From contig NZ_JPWH01000006.1 of NCBI RefSeq assembly GCF_003326755.1, positions 62,001 to 126,000 on the forward strand: 64,000 bases of DNA, written 5' to 3'. Position numbers and translations under genes: made by a program. Under the pieces are notes generated by a model, which was not told where the DNA came from, made no database searches, and saw only the letters and a list, made by a program, of their open reading frames with translations. The stretch comes from Thalassospira profundimaris. GTDB taxonomy: Bacteria > Pseudomonadota > Alphaproteobacteria > Rhodospirillales > Thalassospiraceae. Within the stretch, counting starts at the first letter, position 1; each line of letters opens with the position of its first letter. This document shows positions 62,989 through 64,000 of the stretch, piece by piece.

Positions 62989-64000
62989 TCAGTTTTTATA
63001 GGGGTCCGCCGCGTCACGCAGGCCATCGCCCAAAAAGTTGAAGGCCAGCACAACAATAATCACCGGCACCACCGGCAACATCAGCCACGGATAAACCGCC
63101 ACGGCATTGATGTTCTGTGCTTCATTAAGCAACACCCCCCAGCTTGTCACCGGCGGACGCAGGCCAAGGCCCAGGAAACTAAGCGCGGTTTCGCCCAAAA
63201 TCATATTGGGGATCGACAACGTTACCGATGCAATCAGGTGGCTGGCAAAATTGGGCAGCAAATGGCGGGCAATGATGCGTTTTGGGGTTGCCCCGGTCAG
63301 ACGGGCCGCCAGGGCGTAATCTTCCTCGCGCAGGGCCAGGAATTTGGACCGCACCGCCCGGGCAAGCCCCGTCCAGTCAATCAGGCCCAAAATAATGGTA
63401 ATGCCAAAATAAATTAAAACCGGGCTCCAGGTGACGGGCAAGGCCGCCGAAAGCGCCATCCAGAGCGGAATTTCCGGCAGGGAGCGGATCACCTCGATCA
63501 CGCGCTGCACACAGCTATCCACCCAGCCGCCAAAATACCCGGCCACCCCGCCAATCAGAACACCCAGCACAAAGCTAACGGCAATACCGACCAGACCAAT
63601 GGTCAGTGAAATGCGCGCACCATAAATAATGCGCGAAAACATGTCGCGGCCCAACCGGTCGGTTCCCAGCAAAAACAGCGTGCCATCCTTGGCCGGGCAC
63701 ACCAGATGCAAATCCGCCTTAAACAGGCCCCAGAATTCATATGGATCGCCCGAACAGAAAAACCGCAATTTGTTTATTTTTGCCGGGTTGGGCGTATAGA
63801 CCGGTTTTAAGGTTTCCATATCGACGGAAAAGTCGGTGCCATAGGTAAACGGACCAACAAACGCGCCATCGGCAAACAGATGAATCCCCTGCGGCGGATG
63901 ATGGATATTCTGGCTGTCACGCGTTTCCTGGGCATAAGGGGCCAAAAATTCGACAATGAAAATCGCCAGATACATCACCGCCAGAATGATCAGCGACACA
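62989..64000 (-). CDS. ABC transporter permease, oligopeptide type; N-terminus outside window
   Basis: This is the inner-membrane permease of a peptide/opine/nickel (DppC/OppC-like) ABC importer. The visible 336 codons hold one N-terminal membrane segment, a long periplasmic stretch (about 25-125) and five membrane segments with the ATPase-contacting EAA loop ALAARLTGATPKRIIARHLLPN. The large first loop resembles YejE-type permeases. The frame is still open at the right edge (GTG at 63999 is not a convincing start), so it is incomplete. Confidence 0.9.
   Translation of the reverse strand, partial: VSLIILAVMYLAIFIVEFLAPYAQETRDSQNIHHPPQGIHLFADGAFVGPFTYGTDFSVDMETLKPVYTPNPAKINKLRFFCSGDPYEFWGLFKADLHLVCPAKDGTLFLLGTDRLGRDMFSRIIYGARISLTIGLVGIAVSFVLGVLIGGVAGYFGGWVDSCVQRVIEVIRSLPEIPLWMALSAALPVTWSPVLIYFGITIILGLIDWTGLARAVRSKFLALREEDYALAARLTGATPKRIIARHLLPNFASHLIASVTLSIPNMILGETALSFLGLGLRPPVTSWGVLLNEAQNINAVAVYPWLMLPVVPVIIVVLAFNFLGDGLRDAADPYKN

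Overview
The window looks like chromosomal DNA of an alphaproteobacterium, most probably of the Rhodospirillales and Thalassospira-like. This rests on gene order (gatC-gatA-gatB, ruvX, pyrB-pyrC-plsY, dprA-topA-rnr, DUF983, S41 peptidase, rpmG), a pyrC lacking its metal-binding histidines, GC-rich coding sequence with much GCC/GGC/CGC, and a large set of transport and catabolic genes. The species call is inference; no 16S gene or other direct marker is present.

Layout. 1-5.9 kb: a glutamine-synthetase-family gene (cut by the left edge) downstream of a TRAP transporter (dctQ-dctM-dctP), with a divergent RpiR/MurR-type regulator. Two inverted repeats of the form TGTAA-N6-TTACA, 50 bp apart, lie between them. 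6.0-6.9 kb: a stand-alone Lrp/AsnC ligand-binding domain and a GNAT acetyltransferase. 6.9-11.1 kb: an accessory segment at the 3' end of tRNA-Ser(GCT). A 45-bp near-identical repeat of the tRNA end plus terminator bounds it. An intact IS3-family element has inserted into the far repeat copy, and the cargo is an OLD-family nuclease followed by a broken, truncated gene that looks like the start of a SIR2-type protein. This reads as a decayed phage-defence island.

11.6-28.9 kb: a small unknown protein, a GlxA-like AraC regulator with an MFS transporter, a 565-residue protein of unknown function, an autotransporter, the pqiABC lipid-transport operon, divergent argP/argO-like genes, a DJ-1/PfpI-family protein, a copper chaperone behind a CueR-type promoter, a divergent Fsr-like efflux pump and AraC regulator, and an FMN reductase. 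29-38.2 kb: conserved housekeeping genes (gatCAB, ruvX, pyrBC, plsY) with a VOC protein and an AEC transporter inserted.

38.3-42 kb: a four-gene envelope-stress module on the minus strand (ribbon-helix-helix protein, PspA, YqiJ-like, flotillin/YqiK) sits between plsY and dprA, with a 26-bp palindrome just upstream of its promoter. 42.2-52.4 kb: dprA, topA, rnr, an HPt protein with a degenerate receiver, DUF983, an S41 peptidase lipoprotein and rpmG. 52.5-64 kb: DUF423, a Crp/Fnr regulator, an alpha/beta hydrolase, gamma-glutamyltranspeptidase, HAD phosphatase, ArsC/Spx-like protein, dusA with an MnmC-oxidoreductase-like gene and an MFS transporter, a methyltransferase, and an oligopeptide-type ABC permease cut by the right edge.

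The regions most worth a second look are the defence island at tRNA-Ser, the RHH-PspA-YqiJ-flotillin operon with its palindrome, and the paired RpiR operators.
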